Counted from the first letter of the stretch, positions 48,066 to 60,439 are shown. The stretch: DNA of 64,000 nt from Quillaja saponaria (GCA_029379385.1 CM055607.1:10292001-10356000); one strand, 5' to 3'. The notes: a model not told the origin generated them from the sequence alone. Numbers and translations are program-made.

Positions 48066-48984
48066 ATATTAACATAGAGTAACCTTTAGTTATTATTTCA
48101 TAGTATAAAAATAGAGTAACCTTTATTTATTATTTCATAGTATAAAAATATTGTGTTTCAAATAAATTATTAATTTTTTTTCTAACTCTTTCCATTTTAA
48201 TACTAATATGATTGTAATTATTTTGACTATTGATTTCTTGTCCTAATTATTCTAAATTTCATGTACTAATCTTTATTTTTTTTAAAATAAATATGAATTA
48301 AAAGAATTATTTAGGATATTTTTTAATATTAATATATTATTTTCCATCTTAAAATTAAAAGAAAAAAATTTAGAAATTTAAATTAAGAATTTGATATTTA
48401 AATAGATTTTTTTTATTTGTTTAATTACATTAACATAGAGTGATACTTTTTTTATGAATTATAATTATATATATAAGTCAATTCTAGCTAAAAATGTAGT
48501 GTATTATAAAAATAATTTACATGTAATGCGTGTGCCAAACATGCTAGTTAATATAATAAACAAAAGGTAATTTTTTTTTTGGTACTTGAATAAGAGCCAG
48601 ATATATTCCTAGCATCATTGGGCTCCTCACCAGACAGTTAGATTTTATAATGCTTACTTCTCGGTTTGATTTTTTTTTCAAAAAAAATTAATTAAATTCA
48701 TGCATTTCGATTCTGGCTGAGCCTGAACCACGAATTTCGATTACTACTCTAAAATCAATTAAAAATTTATAAGACTTGATCTTTTAGATTTTTATTTCAT
48801 TATGTTAACTTGTATTTTAATTTATTAAGGATTTCTTATGTATTAGATCTTTTATTTATTAAGGTTAATTCTTGATAGAAAAAAAGATCTAAAAATTATT
48901 TGACAAAAAAAAATCACCGATTGCCTCTGATTTTAATAATTTATTGTCTTATTTGAGAATAACATATATATATATATATATTAA
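48066..48984. other. AT-rich spacer
   Basis: Low-complexity AT-rich DNA; small direct repeats of TAGAGTAACCTTTAGTTATTATTTCATAG near 48076 and 48111. No gene. Confidence 0.4.
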
Positions 48985-49815
48985 CACGTTAAATTAATTA
49001 AATAATTGGCCATGAGTAAGTACTATTGTCTTTGTACATTAATCTGTAATTGTTGGAGTTGGTTTGTCATTATATATGTTAATCGATTCCTGGTAATACA
49101 TATGATGTGTTCCCCCTTCCCCTTTGTCGTTTAAGATGGAGCACGTGCTGAAATCACGTGACAGGACGTGGTTGTCACATTTCGAGGATAATTTAATTTG
49201 ACGATAATACCCTTTTATATTTGGAAAGCATTTTAAAATTCAAATTTTAGTTTAGATTATAATTTGATCATTATATAATTATTAGTGAAATTATTATTTG
49301 AATCTTTAAAATATCTTGCTTATTGCATCCAATAATTAGTCCAATTTTATAATTGTACTTGTGTAATTTAGGCTTACTTACAATACTCATCACATCGTTT
49401 ACTACTATGTTAATTACTGCAAACTAATTAAACTGGCACTGGTTTTGATTGAGCCTAACTAAGAATTCGATTATTACTCTAAAACCAAGTAAAAATTTAT
49501 ATGACCTCATCTCCTAGATTTTTTTTATAACTTGTATTTTATTTATTTTTTTTTGCTAAGGATTGCTTCTGTATTGGATACTTTTATGTTTTTATTTATA
49601 TTTAAAGAAAGATTTTAATGCTAATGAATTATTAATTCAACTGATAAATCATAGAGAGTTCTGATTCAATCATATAAATTTAGTATAACAAAATAAATCC
49701 AGATCCCCCATGCTAAAATAGTAATTATGAAACTATTTATGAAGACAAATAACTTTTTAAAATTTTACATTCCACTTTTGATGCAAGCATTGATAAATAC
49801 AGTTTTTTTTTTTTT
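48985..49815. repeat. Spacer block R4, copy 1 of 2
   Basis: Matches 62990-63970 (CGTTAAATTAATTAAATAATTGGCCAT, GGAAAGCATTTTAAAATTCAAATTTTAG and CCTAACTAAGAATTCGATTATTAC). It is the last shared block before the Kunitz gene at 50446. Confidence 0.7.
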
Positions 49816-50370
49816 TTTTCATAGTAGTTACATCGATCACTAATTTAAATTTTACATACAACTTTTAATTACTAGTTGCATGGTTTTAAAGTGGTAATAA
49901 GAGTGGATTGGTAATTGAGGTTGTCTCAAAACATGTATTTTGATTTTGTTGCTGTACTTTATCCTTCTACAATTAAAAAATTTATTCTTGCTGTTAAAAA
50001 AAAAAAAAAAATCTCTCTCATCTCTGTTAAATAATATTATTTAAGCAAATTGTATATTAATTCTCTAACAAATCTCCTACGTTAATTATGTAAAATATAA
50101 ATTTATATTTTTTAATCAAAACTTCTATATCATATCTCTCATTTTTGCTTCATCTTTCCGTACTTACGAAACACTTTAGAGTTTTTTCTATTATCACCTC
50201 AGTAAGGATTGTTGCTTTGTATGGCTTTTCAATAAAAAAAAACTTTACTGTTAAAAAAATGAATTAAATGTGACAGGGATAATCCTCTTATTTCTTCTAA
50301 ATATTAAGAAGCCAAGGTACCTTTTATTTCTTCACAAAACAAAGGTATATGACTAGAGCATAACGTACAA

Positions 50371-50376
50371 TTTATT
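50371..50376 (-). terminator. Poly(A) signal of Kunitz gene 1
   Basis: AATAAA on the minus strand, 70 bases behind the stop codon. Kunitz gene 2 has the same at 54774-54779. Confidence 0.55.
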
Positions 50377-50445
50377 GCTCTGCACATAGGCAGATGTACT
50401 TCTTCATAATTGCTTAACTCACCTTTTGCTTCTTACATAATTTTC

Positions 50446-51087
50446 TTACACCATAGTTTTGATGTAGTTTTGAGTTTGGGATACCTCGGCCTTTTTGAAC
50501 ACAAACCTGAATGGTTCGATATCATCGCCGATAGCCAAGTATCTAGTCCCATCATCATCAATATAAATTCCCAGGCCCTTACACAAAGTTGGGATTGGAG
50601 ACTGAGCTGGACAAAATAATATCTTGTAATAATATGATTCATAATGCTCAATCTTGAAAATACTGGTTGGGAAATTAGAATTTCCATTAGTACTCACGAA
50701 CCACAACCTGGTCGATTCAGGGACAATCTTCCACACTAGTGAAAGCTTGCATGTCGCAGCTGCACCAGTGGTTCTGATGCTCAAATCAGCTGATGAAGTA
50801 ACGAAAGGTAGTCTGGAAATTCTAGGTGAAAATGCTACCGTCAAGCCATTTGAGAGGTCGGAAGGTTCTTGGGTAACATATAATGGGCAGATGCTATTGT
50901 TATGTCTTCCGAGGGTGAGGCCGCCACCCAAAGGTCCCCAAACAAATGGCAAGATATAGTAATTTGTGGACCATTCAACTGGGTTGCCATCAGTGTCAAG
51001 CACTTGAGCTTCAACTACAGATGGATTTGTTGTGGTTAGGGCAAAGAGAACGAATATGGTGAGAGCTGCAAGCAATGAAGTCTTCAT
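50446..51087 (-). CDS. Kunitz-type protease inhibitor / miraculin-like protein, gene 1
   Basis: Intronless, 213 codons. The ATG at 51087 is chosen because it starts a typical signal peptide (MKTSLLAALTIFVLFALTTT, likely cut after VEA at residue 27). The extension upstream to 51126 has only a GTG and would spoil the signal. The Kunitz signature VLDTDGNPVEWSTNYYI (residues 29-45) fits the family pattern exactly. Four Cys at 67, 113, 159 and 169 match the two conserved disulphides. The inhibitory loop should lie near residues 87-95 (FSPRISRLPF); Arg 89 or Arg 92 could be P1, but the alignment is uncertain, so trypsin inhibition is not assured. Secreted or vacuolar defence protein, often wound-induced. 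TATA box at 51148-51156. Confidence 0.93.
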   Translation of the reverse strand: MKTSLLAALTIFVLFALTTTNPSVVEAQVLDTDGNPVEWSTNYYILPFVWGPLGGGLTLGRHNNSICPLYVTQEPSDLSNGLTVAFSPRISRLPFVTSSADLSIRTTGAAATCKLSLVWKIVPESTRLWFVSTNGNSNFPTSIFKIEHYESYYYKILFCPAQSPIPTLCKGLGIYIDDDGTRYLAIGDDIEPFRFVFKKAEVSQTQNYIKTMV

Positions 51088-51147
51088 TTTTTGTTTTTTG
51101 GGAAGGCTTGGTATTTCTTGGTGCACGAATTACTTCTAAGGAGCTCG

Positions 51148-51156
51148 TATTTATAG
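51148..51156 (-). promoter_or_regulatory. TATA box of Kunitz gene 1
   Basis: CTATAAATA on the minus strand, about 60 bases before the ATG, implying a 5' UTR of roughly 30 bases. Identical in gene 2. Confidence 0.7.
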
Positions 51157-51770
51157 TGCATCAATAGGGATGTAAAGTTTGAATTACATGATGCATTACA
51201 TTGGATTATATTTCAAGAATATGCATGTTAATAAAAATGACAGGCATGTCAGCCAAATTTAGAAGAAAAGTTTATATATTCTATTAAACTTTATATATTT
51301 AAGTGGTTCAAAATATTTTATGTGTCAATTTCTTTCCTCATAATAATGCTATTTATGTATCTAATATAAAAAAATATTTATTTCTCTATATATACTAATA
51401 TAATATATTGATTTAAACTCATTTTTTATTAATGAACAGTTGTCTTATTGTCTATCTTATTTAATTTTTATAACATTTAAAGTACTATTTATCATAATTA
51501 ATGATCATTTAATTTGTTTCTATTTGCTCATCAAGGAATTATTTATCTATTTGACATTAAAACTTTGAAAACGAAAAGTTGTTTGTTAATAATAACATTA
51601 AAAATAAATTCAGAAAAGAACACCACAGGCTGATTGCGTTAACTTAATGAGTTACTTGATTTATGTTTCTTGCTTTATTTGTCTTTTAATTAATTAAAAT
51701 AAAATTTCCAGTAGAAGGCAACTTTTGATGCGGAAAATAGAGAAGAAAGATTCGATTTTCCACATATATC
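51157..51770 (-). promoter_or_regulatory. Upstream region of Kunitz gene 1
   Basis: AT-rich. About 600 bp is closely shared with the region upstream of gene 2 (55560-56165) and, diverged, with 59795-60300 where no gene follows. Confidence 0.55.
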
Positions 51771-52119
51771 GACAAGTGGTTGTCGATTGTCCACCGTTAA
51801 AATGTTGCAACATAATCTTCATATTCATTAATGTTTCTGGCTTTGTTGTCTCTTACCAAAAGCAATAGAATATTGTTTAATATATAACCATGGCCACATA
51901 AATTATAATGTGATAAACAGCACGTAATTTACTTTAAATTGAGCTCAGTTTAATTTTTAAATTAGTTGATTTTGAGTTTTATTATAAATTAGTTTTGTAA
52001 GATAAACTGAGTTTAAATTTTTTGAAACTCAAGACTCTTAAGTTCTTAAGTATGTGAGTCAATGTTTTAATAATTTTTTATTATTTATATATAAATTTAT
52101 AATAAATATATTTATATAT

Positions 52120-52580
52120 AATAATTAAACAATAAGCCATATTAGATCGTGACCTACTAGTTAAAAAATTGAATTGAACTTTATTTATTTTTTGAATGAG
52201 TATATTGTAAATTGTATTTTTAACTTATTTCGTAAAATGAGCCAAGCTTAATTTGTTCAAAGCTCAACTCGCCAACTCGTAAGTCGACTCGGTCAATAAT
52301 ATTTTTTTATTTATAAATAAGTATATTTATATGTAAAAATTAATATAAGTTGTAACATGATTTGGTAATATATTATTTCTCAGTAGGTTTCGATTTCCAA
52401 TTTTCTGGACTAAATTTTTTTTAAATAATTTATAATAATACTTAATAAGCTAAGCTTGTGTCTTATATTAGGCTCATTTATTCTTAACGAGCTTAAACTC
52501 GCAAGCATTTTAAAAATACAAGTTAAGCTTTAATTTATTCAAAACTTCACGAGTCTCTGATTAGTTGGTTGCTACCCCTA
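52120..52580. repeat. Dispersed repeat, hAT-MITE-like, copy 3
   Basis: ACAATAAGCCATATTAGATCGTGACC to GGTTGCTACCCCTA. Preceded by another partial copy from about 51920. Confidence 0.45.
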
Positions 52581-52669
52581 TTTATTATTGTATTTTTTTT
52601 ATATTAATTTGTATTTGTTTGAGTTGGTTTGTCATTATATATATTAATTTGTAGTTGGTCATATTTGAC

Positions 52670-54030
52670 GTGTTTGGTTTGGTCCCGCCTTATCCCAAGT
52701 TAGCTCATAAAGAGATTCCCGTTCATAATTGGCGTATTTGATTTGTTCCCACCTTATCACAAGTTCCCTCTGTTTTAATCAGTTTATGCAGCATGTGTTG
52801 AAATTACATGATAATTAATTTAAAGAATAATATCTATCTATTTATATTATATTTAAAAAAGAAGAAGACATTATTCTCTTAAATTTTGATTTTTTTAAAT
52901 TAAAAAATTATCATTTATTAAAACTATTTATTTTCTCTAAAAAAGAAAAGTTAACGAGAACTAAAAAACTAATGTATAGGTATTTTAGTTAATTAATTAT
53001 TTGAAAAACAATAATTGCTTTTTTTTGCTTATGCCAATTAAGTCACCAAACATTGCTTCTTAGATGCTCAACTAAAATAATGACACGTCTCTTTGTCTTT
53101 AAAGATTTCAAAAAAGCTACTTCTAGAGAGTTTGTTTTTTTGGAACGAAAAAATATTTCATTAATTAGAGGACAAAATGTACCTTGCAATATTATATAAA
53201 ACACACATCTCAATCTCGAAAGAAAACTCCAAGTTTATAGCCACGTCTATATACTACCAAAACAATGACCTAAATCTGCATGTGTTCCACGCTTACGTGA
53301 CTTTGACCTCACAAAGCTTATCCCCCACATAATTAACTAAATATATTGACAAGTGGTATTAGATTGTCCAACGTTAAAATGTTGCCACATAATCTTCATA
53401 TTAATTAATAATTCTGGCTTTCTTGTCTTTTATCAAAAAAAAAAAATGTTTAATATATAGTTTGATATTGAAATTTCTTGTGATCAAAATGACATCTGAG
53501 GGTGACAAAAGTTTCATTATTTTTCCAAAAACTTTTCATAATGTCCTTTGGAATCTTTATGAGGCTGAGCTAATAATTGTACCCTCGCATGAATGTGAAC
53601 ATAGAAAAGTTACCATTTTTTTGTTGTTGCACGTGTGTGTGTTTCGGTAGAAGCCGGAGGCATCTGCAACTTAAATGAGAGAATGAATATATATAAGAAA
53701 TTTTTGGTTTCTAAGATTTTTGACTAATAAATTTTAGCTATAATAGTTTTTTTTTTGGCTAAGAATTTAGCTATAACTGTTGAAAAATAGAAACTAGGTT
53801 TGTTTAATGGCAACTTCAAATAAAAACCCATTTGCAAGTCAACTTCAAGTCTAGTGCTATTATGATTTAATATTGTTGTGTGTTGGAGAAGCTAGGGGCA
53901 ATGATTTAATATTGGAGGATAATTTAGTCTATTTACATAATTATTTTATATTTAATTATTAAGTAGTTGGTATAATTTTTTTGAAGTGGCAATAATGTCA
54001 CTCTTTTGTAAAATATATTATAAAATATTA
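52670..54030. repeat. Spacer block R1, copy 2 of 3
   Basis: Nearly identical to 43481-44850. It is followed at 54200-54290 by the end of block R2 and then directly by the Kunitz 3' flank, so about 4.5 kb present in copy 1 is missing here. Confidence 0.75.
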
Positions 54031-54848
54031 TCATTTATTAAAATTATTTATTATCTATTTATATCATTTAAACATTTCAGTATATCCTTTGGAATCTTTA
54101 CGTGGCTGAGCTAACAATCATACCCTCGCATGAATGTGAACATAGAAAAGTTACATACCATTTTTTTGTTGTTGCATGTGTGTTGTTGAGCAGACAAGGA
54201 GCAAGACCGCATGCAGATGAGTTTGCTTGTTTTCATGCTTAAATCGTACGTACATAACCATGGCCACACAAATTATTGTGATATATGTGGTAATAAGAGT
54301 GGATTGGTAATTGAGGTTGTCTCAAAACATGTATTTTGATTTTGTTGCTGCATTGTACTTTATCCTTCTACAATTAAAAAATTTATTCTTGCTGTTAAAA
54401 AAAAATAAAAAATCTCTCTCATCTCTGTTAAATAATATTATTTAAGCAAATTGTATATTAATTCTCTAACAAATCTCCTACGTTAATTATGTAAAATATA
54501 AATTTATATTTTTTAATCAAAACTTCTATATCATATCTCTCATTTTTGCTTTGTCTTTCCGTACTTACGAAACACTTTAGAGTTTTTCCTATTATCACCT
54601 CAGTAAGGATTGTTGCTTTGTATGGCTTTTCAATAAAAAAAAAACTTTACTGTTAAAAAAAATGAATTAAATGTAACAGGGATAATCCTCTTATTTCTTC
54701 TAAATATTAAGAAGCCAAGGTACCTTTTATTTCTTCACAAAACAAAGGTATATGACTAGAGCATAACGTACAATTTATTGCTCTGCACATAGGCAGATGT
54801 ACTTCTTCATAATTGCTTAACTCACCTTTTGCTTCTTACATAATTTTC

Positions 54849-55490
54849 TTACACCATAGTTTTTATGTAGTTTTGAGTTTGGGATACCTCGGCCTTTTTG
54901 AACACAAACCTGAATGGTTCGATATCATCGCCGATAGCCAAGTATCTAGTCCCATCGTCATCAATATAAATTCCCAGGCCCTTACACAAAGTTGGGATTG
55001 GAGACTGAGCTGGACAAAATAATATCTTGTAATAATATGATTCATAATGCTCAATCTTGAAAATACTGGTTGGGGAATTAGAATTTCCATTAGTACTCAC
55101 GAACCACAACCTGGTCGATTCAGGGACAATCTTCCACACTAGTGAAAGCTTGCATGTCGCAGCTGCACCAGTGGTTCTGATGCTCAAATCAGCTGATGAA
55201 GTAACGAAAGATAGTCTGGAAATTCTAGGTGAAAATGCTACCGTCAAGCCATTTGAGAGGTCGGAAGGCTCTTGGGTAACATATAATGGGCAGATGCTAT
55301 TGTTATGTCTTCCGAGGGTGAGGCCACCACCCAAAGGTCCCCAAACAAATGGCAAGATATAGTAATTTGTGGACCATTCAACTGGGTTGCCATCAGTGTC
55401 TAGCACTTGAGCTTCAACTACAGATGGATTTGTTGTGGTTAGGGCAAAGAGAACGAAGGTGGTGAGAGCTGCGAGCAATGAAGTCTTCAT
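54849..55490 (-). CDS. Kunitz-type protease inhibitor / miraculin-like protein, gene 2
   Basis: 213 codons, same structure as the gene at 50446-51087: signal peptide, Kunitz signature, four Cys at the same positions, stop at the same place. Only three residues differ: Ile11 to Thr in the signal peptide, Pro94 to Ser at the edge of the predicted inhibitory loop, and Phe139 to Ser on a surface loop. The flanks (about 49885-51900 against 54285-56340) are almost identical too, so this is a recent tandem duplicate. TATA box CTATAAATA at 55551-55559, poly(A) signal at 54774-54779. Both genes look functional. Confidence 0.93.
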   Translation of the reverse strand: MKTSLLAALTTFVLFALTTTNPSVVEAQVLDTDGNPVEWSTNYYILPFVWGPLGGGLTLGRHNNSICPLYVTQEPSDLSNGLTVAFSPRISRLSFVTSSADLSIRTTGAAATCKLSLVWKIVPESTRLWFVSTNGNSNSPTSIFKIEHYESYYYKILFCPAQSPIPTLCKGLGIYIDDDGTRYLAIGDDIEPFRFVFKKAEVSQTQNYIKTMV

Positions 55491-55550
55491 TTTTTGTTTT
55501 TTGGGAAGGCTTGGTATTTCTTGGTGCACGAATTACTTCTAAGGAGCTTG

Positions 55551-55559
55551 TATTTATAG
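55551..55559 (-). promoter_or_regulatory. TATA box of Kunitz gene 2
   Basis: CTATAAATA on the minus strand, about 60 bases before the ATG, as in gene 1. Confidence 0.7.
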
Positions 55560-56165
55560 TGCATCAATAGGGATGTAAAGTTTGAATTACATGATGCATT
55601 ACATTGGATTATATTTCAAGAATATGCATGTTAATAAAAATGACAGGCACGTCAGCCAAATTTAGAAGAAAAGTTCATATATTATATTAAACTTTATATA
55701 TTTAAGTGGTTCAAAATATTTTATGTGTCAATTTCTTTCCTCATAATAATGCTATTTATGTATCTAATATAAAAAAAATATTTATTCCTCTATATATACT
55801 AATATAATATATTGATTTAAACTCATTTTTTATTAACGAAAAGTTGTCTTATCGTCTATCTTATCTAATTTCCATAACATTTAAAGTACTATTTATCATA
55901 ATTAATGATCATTTAATTTTTTCTATTTTCTCATCAAGGAATTATTTATCTATTTGACATTAAAATTTTGAAAACGAAAAGTTGTTTGTGAATAATAACA
56001 TTAAAAATAAATTCAGAAAAGAACACCACAGGCTGATTGCGTTCACTTAAAAAGTTACTTGATTCATGTTTCTTGCTTTATTTGTCTTTTAATTAATTAA
56101 AATAAAATTTCCAGTTGGAGGCAACTTTTGATGCGGAAAATAGAGAAGAAAGATTCGGTTTTCCA
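55560..56165 (-). promoter_or_regulatory. Upstream region of Kunitz gene 2
   Basis: Counterpart of 51157-51770 with scattered substitutions; ends at GCAACTTTTGATGCGGAAAATAGAG before the repeat landmark TCGACAAGTGGTTGTCGATTG. Confidence 0.55.
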
Positions 56166-56346
56166 CATATATCGACAAGTGGTTGTCGATTGTCCAACGT
56201 TAAAATGTTGCCACATAATCTTCATATTAATTCATGTTTCAGGCTTTCTTGTCTCTTACCAAAAGCAATAGAAGATTGTTTAACATATAATTGTTTAATA
56301 TATAACCATGGCCACACAAATTATATTGTGATAAACATACTTTTTA

Positions 56347-56833
56347 TTAGAGTGACAATTAGTGAAATTTGGGTTCAGATTAAATTTAGTTTATTTTTTA
56401 AATAAGTTAGTTTTGAGTTTGTTTAATAAAATAAGTTGAGTTTAATTTTTCTAAAACTAAACTCATAAATTTGTGAGCTAGTTTTTTAATAAATTTTTAT
56501 TATATATATATAAATTTATAATAAATATATTTATATATAAAAATTAATATAAATTGTAATATGATTTGTAGATAAATTACTCAAATAGTTCTCAAGCAAT
56601 TCACGAGTTCAACTCTTCTTGACTATGAAACTTTTTTATAATTTTCAAGAACACTTGATTAACTGAGCTTGAGCTTAGTGTTAGGCTCGTTAACTCTTAA
56701 CGAGCTTAGACTCGCGAACTCTTAACAAATTTAGACTCGTGAAACACTAACCGAGCTTAAACCTGTTTAAAATTTGACAAACTAAATCTAAGTGTGATAA
56801 AGTTCGACTCATACTCGATTCATTGCTACCCCA
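56347..56833. repeat. Dispersed repeat, hAT-MITE-like, copy 4
   Basis: TTAGAGTGACAATTAGTG to CATTGCTACCCC. Closest to copy 1 (41811-42345). Confidence 0.5.
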
Positions 56834-57103
56834 ACTTACGACTTTCTTTTTTATATTAATCAGTATGTGTTTGAGTTGGTTTGTCATTATATATATAAAA
56901 TATAAAAAGATTCCCAGTCATAATTGACGAGTTTGGTTTGGTGGAAAAGTTACCATATTTTTGTTGTTGCATGTGTGTGTGTTTTGGTAGGGGCCGGAGG
57001 CATCTGCAACTTAAATGAGAAAATGAATATATGTAAGAAATTTTTGGTTTCTAAGATTTTTGACTAATAAATTTTAGCTATAGTAGTTTTTTTTTTTTTT
57101 TTC

Positions 57104-57128
57104 GGGGAGGGGTGGGGGGGGAGGGGGG
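57104..57128 (+). other. G-quadruplex-like G-run
   Basis: GGGG-A-GGGG-T-GGGGGGGG-A-GGGGGG behind a poly-T tract. The related copies of this repeat (near 42520, 44590, 53750 and 59105) have poly-T followed only by GGC or GGGC, so the G-run is an addition in this copy. Confidence 0.75.
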
Positions 57129-57525
57129 CGCGCTAAGAATTTAGTTATAATAGTTGAAAAGTAGAAACTAGGTTTGTTTAATGGCAACTTCAAATAAAAA
57201 CCCATTTGCAAGTCTAGTGATATTATGATTTAATATTGTTGTGCGTCCCATAGAGTGAGAATGAAAATAAAGAGGTAGGAGAAGCTAGGGGCAGCGATTT
57301 AATATTGGAGGATAATTTAGTCTATTTACATAATTCTTTTTTAAGTAGTTGGTATAATTTTTTTGATGTGGTAATATTGCCATCTTTTGTAAAATATATT
57401 ATAAAACTAGTGATATGGTAATAAATCTTCATATTAATTAATGTTTCTGGCTTTCTTGTCTTTTATCAAAAATAATAGAAAATTGTTTTAATATATAACC
57501 ATGGCCACACAAATTATGTTGTGAT

Positions 57526-57973
57526 AGTTAAAGAGGAACAATAAGCTGGATTAGGTTGTGACCTACTTGTCAAAAATTTGAATTAAACTCTATTTATTTT
57601 TAAACGAGCATATTTTGAATCTTATTTTAAATTAATTTAATAAAATGAGTCTAATTTAAGTTTTTTAAAGCTCAACTCACAACTCGTAAGTTAGTTCATT
57701 TAATAATTTTTAATTATTTATAAATAAATATATTTATATGTATAAATTAATATAAATTATAACATGATTTGATAATATATTATTTTTCAATAGATTGCAA
57801 GTTCTAATTTTCTGGACTATAAATTTTTTTATAATTTATAAGAGTATTTGATGAGCCAAGCTTGTGTCTTGTATTAGGCTTGTTTACTCTTAATGAATTT
57901 AGGCTTGCATACTCTTAAAATACGAGTTAAACTTCAACTTGACGAGTCTCAAGATTAGTTGGTTGCTACCCCT
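57526..57973. repeat. Dispersed repeat, hAT-MITE-like, copy 5
   Basis: GTTAAAGAGGAACAATAAGC to GGTTGCTACCCCTA. Closest to copy 3. Confidence 0.45.
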
Positions 57974-58059
57974 ATTTATTATTGTAATTTTTTATATTAA
58001 TTTGTATTTGTTTGAGTTGGTTTGTCATTATATATATGAATTATAAATGGATTCCCGGT

Positions 58060-59395
58060 CATAATTGTTTGGTTTGGTCCCACCTTATCTCAAGTTCTCT
58101 CATAAACGGATTCCGGTTCATAATTGACGTATTTGGTTTGTTCCCACCTTATCAGAAGTTCCCTCTGTTTTAATTAGTATATGTAACACGTGTTGAAATT
58201 ACATGATAATTTTTGCATTTTTGATGATAATTAATTTAAAGAATAATATCTATCTATATATAAATCTATCTATTTATATTATATTAAAAAAAAAAAAGAG
58301 ACATTATTCTCTTAGATTTTGATATTTTTTTAAATTAAAATATTATCATTTATTAAAACTACTTATTTTCTCTAAGAAAAAAAAGTTAACGAGAACTAAA
58401 AAACTCATGTATAGGTATTTTAATTAATTAATTATTTGAAAAACAATAATTGCTTCTTTTTTTTTTTTTTTTTTTTTTTTTGCTTATGCCAATTAAGTCA
58501 CCAAACATTGCTTCTTAGATGCTCAACTAAAATAATGAGTTTTTTTTTTTTTTTCGAACGACAAAAATATTTCATTAATTAGAGGACAAATTGTACCTTG
58601 CAATATTATATAAAACAAAAACACATCTCAATCTCGGAAGAAAACTCCAAGTTTATAGCCACGTCTATATACTATCAAAACTTAGCGCCACATAATTGAG
58701 ACTACGCATATTGACAAGTGGTATTTGATTGTCCAACCACATCATCTTCAAATTAATTAATGATTCTGGCTTTCTTGTCTTTTAGCCAAAAAAAATAAAA
58801 AAATTGTTTAATATATAATTTGATATTGAAAATTCTTATGATCAAAATGACATGTGTGTGACAAAGTTTCATTATTTTTCCAAAAACCTTTCAGAATGTC
58901 CTTTGGAATCTTTATGAGGCTGAGCTAATAATTGTACTCTCGCATGAATGTGAACACAGAAAAGTTACCATTTTTTTGTTGTTGCATGTGTGTGTTCTTT
59001 GGTAGGGGCCGGAGGCATCTGCAACTTAAATGAAAGAATGAATATATATAAGAAAATTTTGGTTTCTAAGATTTTTGACTAATAAATTTTAGCTATAATA
59101 GTTTTTTTTGGCTAAGAATTTAGCCATAACTGTTGAAAAGTAGAAACTAGGTTTGTTTAATGGCAACTTCAAGTCTAGTGAACTTCAAGTCTAGTGCTAT
59201 TATGATTTAATATTGGAGGATAATTTAGTCTATTTACATAATTCTTTTATATTTAATTATTAAGTAGTCATTCCAACTGACTATTAAATCACGCAATTGA
59301 AGGAAACCAACCAAGAAGCCTAACGCTATCGATTTTGATGTGGCAATAATGTCACTCTTTTGTAAAATATATTATAAAACTAGGGATGATAATGA
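58060..59395. repeat. Spacer block R1, copy 3 of 3
   Basis: Same landmark order as 43481-44850 but more diverged, with a T25 tract at 58457-58481 and small deletions. Confidence 0.7.
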
Positions 59396-59780
59396 CCTGA
59401 TCTCACCTAACAAAACAACAAGTAGTCATTCCAACTGACTCGATAAATCAAATTGTAGGAATCGTGACCTAATTCAATGTACAAAGCCTATTCATCAAGA
59501 GTCAAAAACATCCAATCTTATATCATAGGATCTGGTAATGGTTCAAAATTCGGCACAATCTGGTCCATTTGAAACTATTATTTTCCTTATAGCTCAACGG
59601 AGATAACCTTTTAAATTCTGGGGAAAGAATATGAGGAGGTGATGGCCAATTGCAAAAACCAGAAAGATTGGGTTAGGCAACAAATAAGAAGAAAACTGAA
59701 ACAGTTTGAGAAAGAAAAAGACAAGGACCAAAATATGTGCAGCCAAGGATGTAAGGAGCGGGACCGCATGCAGATGAGTT
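59385..59780. repeat. Spacer block R2, copy 2 of 2
   Basis: Matches 44870-45260; ends at GATGAGTTTGCTTA, where the Kunitz-promoter relic begins. Confidence 0.7.
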
Positions 59781-59794
59781 TGCTTATCCTATCT

Positions 59795-60300
59795 TTTTAT
59801 ATATGTAAAATATATATATTCTATAAACATTTTATATTTAAGTGGTTCAAAATATTTTGTGTCAGTTTCTTTCCTCATAATAGTGCTCTTTATGTATCTA
59901 ATATAAAAAAATATTTATTCCTCTATATATAGCACATATAATATTGTTATTTAAATTCATTTTTTAATAATGGAGAGTTGTCTTATTGTTCATCTTACTC
60001 AATTTTCATAACATTTATAAAACTAACTTGTGTTCTAAATATTGATCATAATTAATGATCATTTAATTTATTTCTATTTGCTTATCAAATAATTACTTAT
60101 CTATTTGACAATAAAATTTTGAAAACGAAAAATTGTTTGTAAATAATAACATTAAAAATAAATTCAGAAAAGAACAGGCTGCTCGTGTTCATTTAATAAT
60201 TTACCTGTTCTGGCTTTCTTTGTCTTTTAATTAATTAAAATAAAATTTCCAGTAGAAGACAACTTTTGATGCGTAAAATAAAGAAGAAAGATTCGATTTT
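59795..60300 (-). promoter_or_regulatory. Orphan Kunitz-promoter relic without its gene
   Basis: Aligns through about 500 bp with the upstream regions of both Kunitz genes: TATATTTAAGTGGTTCAAAATATTTT, TTCTTTCCTCATAATA.TGCT, AATTAATGATCATTTAATTT and CAACTTTTGATGCG. The TATA box and coding part that should lie to its left are absent; block R2 comes instead. Confidence 0.75.
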
Positions 60301-60439
60301 CCACATATATTGACAAGTGGTTGTCAATTGTCCAACGTCAAAATAATCTTCTTATTAATTAATGTTTCTGGCTTTCTTGTCTTTTATCAAAAAAATAAAA
60401 AATTATTTCAATATATAATCACGGCCACACAAATTATAC

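Noticed and set aside
50654..50959. Plus-strand open frame across the Kunitz gene (also 55057-55362)
   Set aside because: Antisense shadow of the conserved Kunitz coding sequence.
51087..51126. Longer Kunitz protein starting 13 codons upstream
   Set aside because: That start is GTG, not ATG, lies about where the transcript should begin, and would put a polar stretch before the signal peptide.
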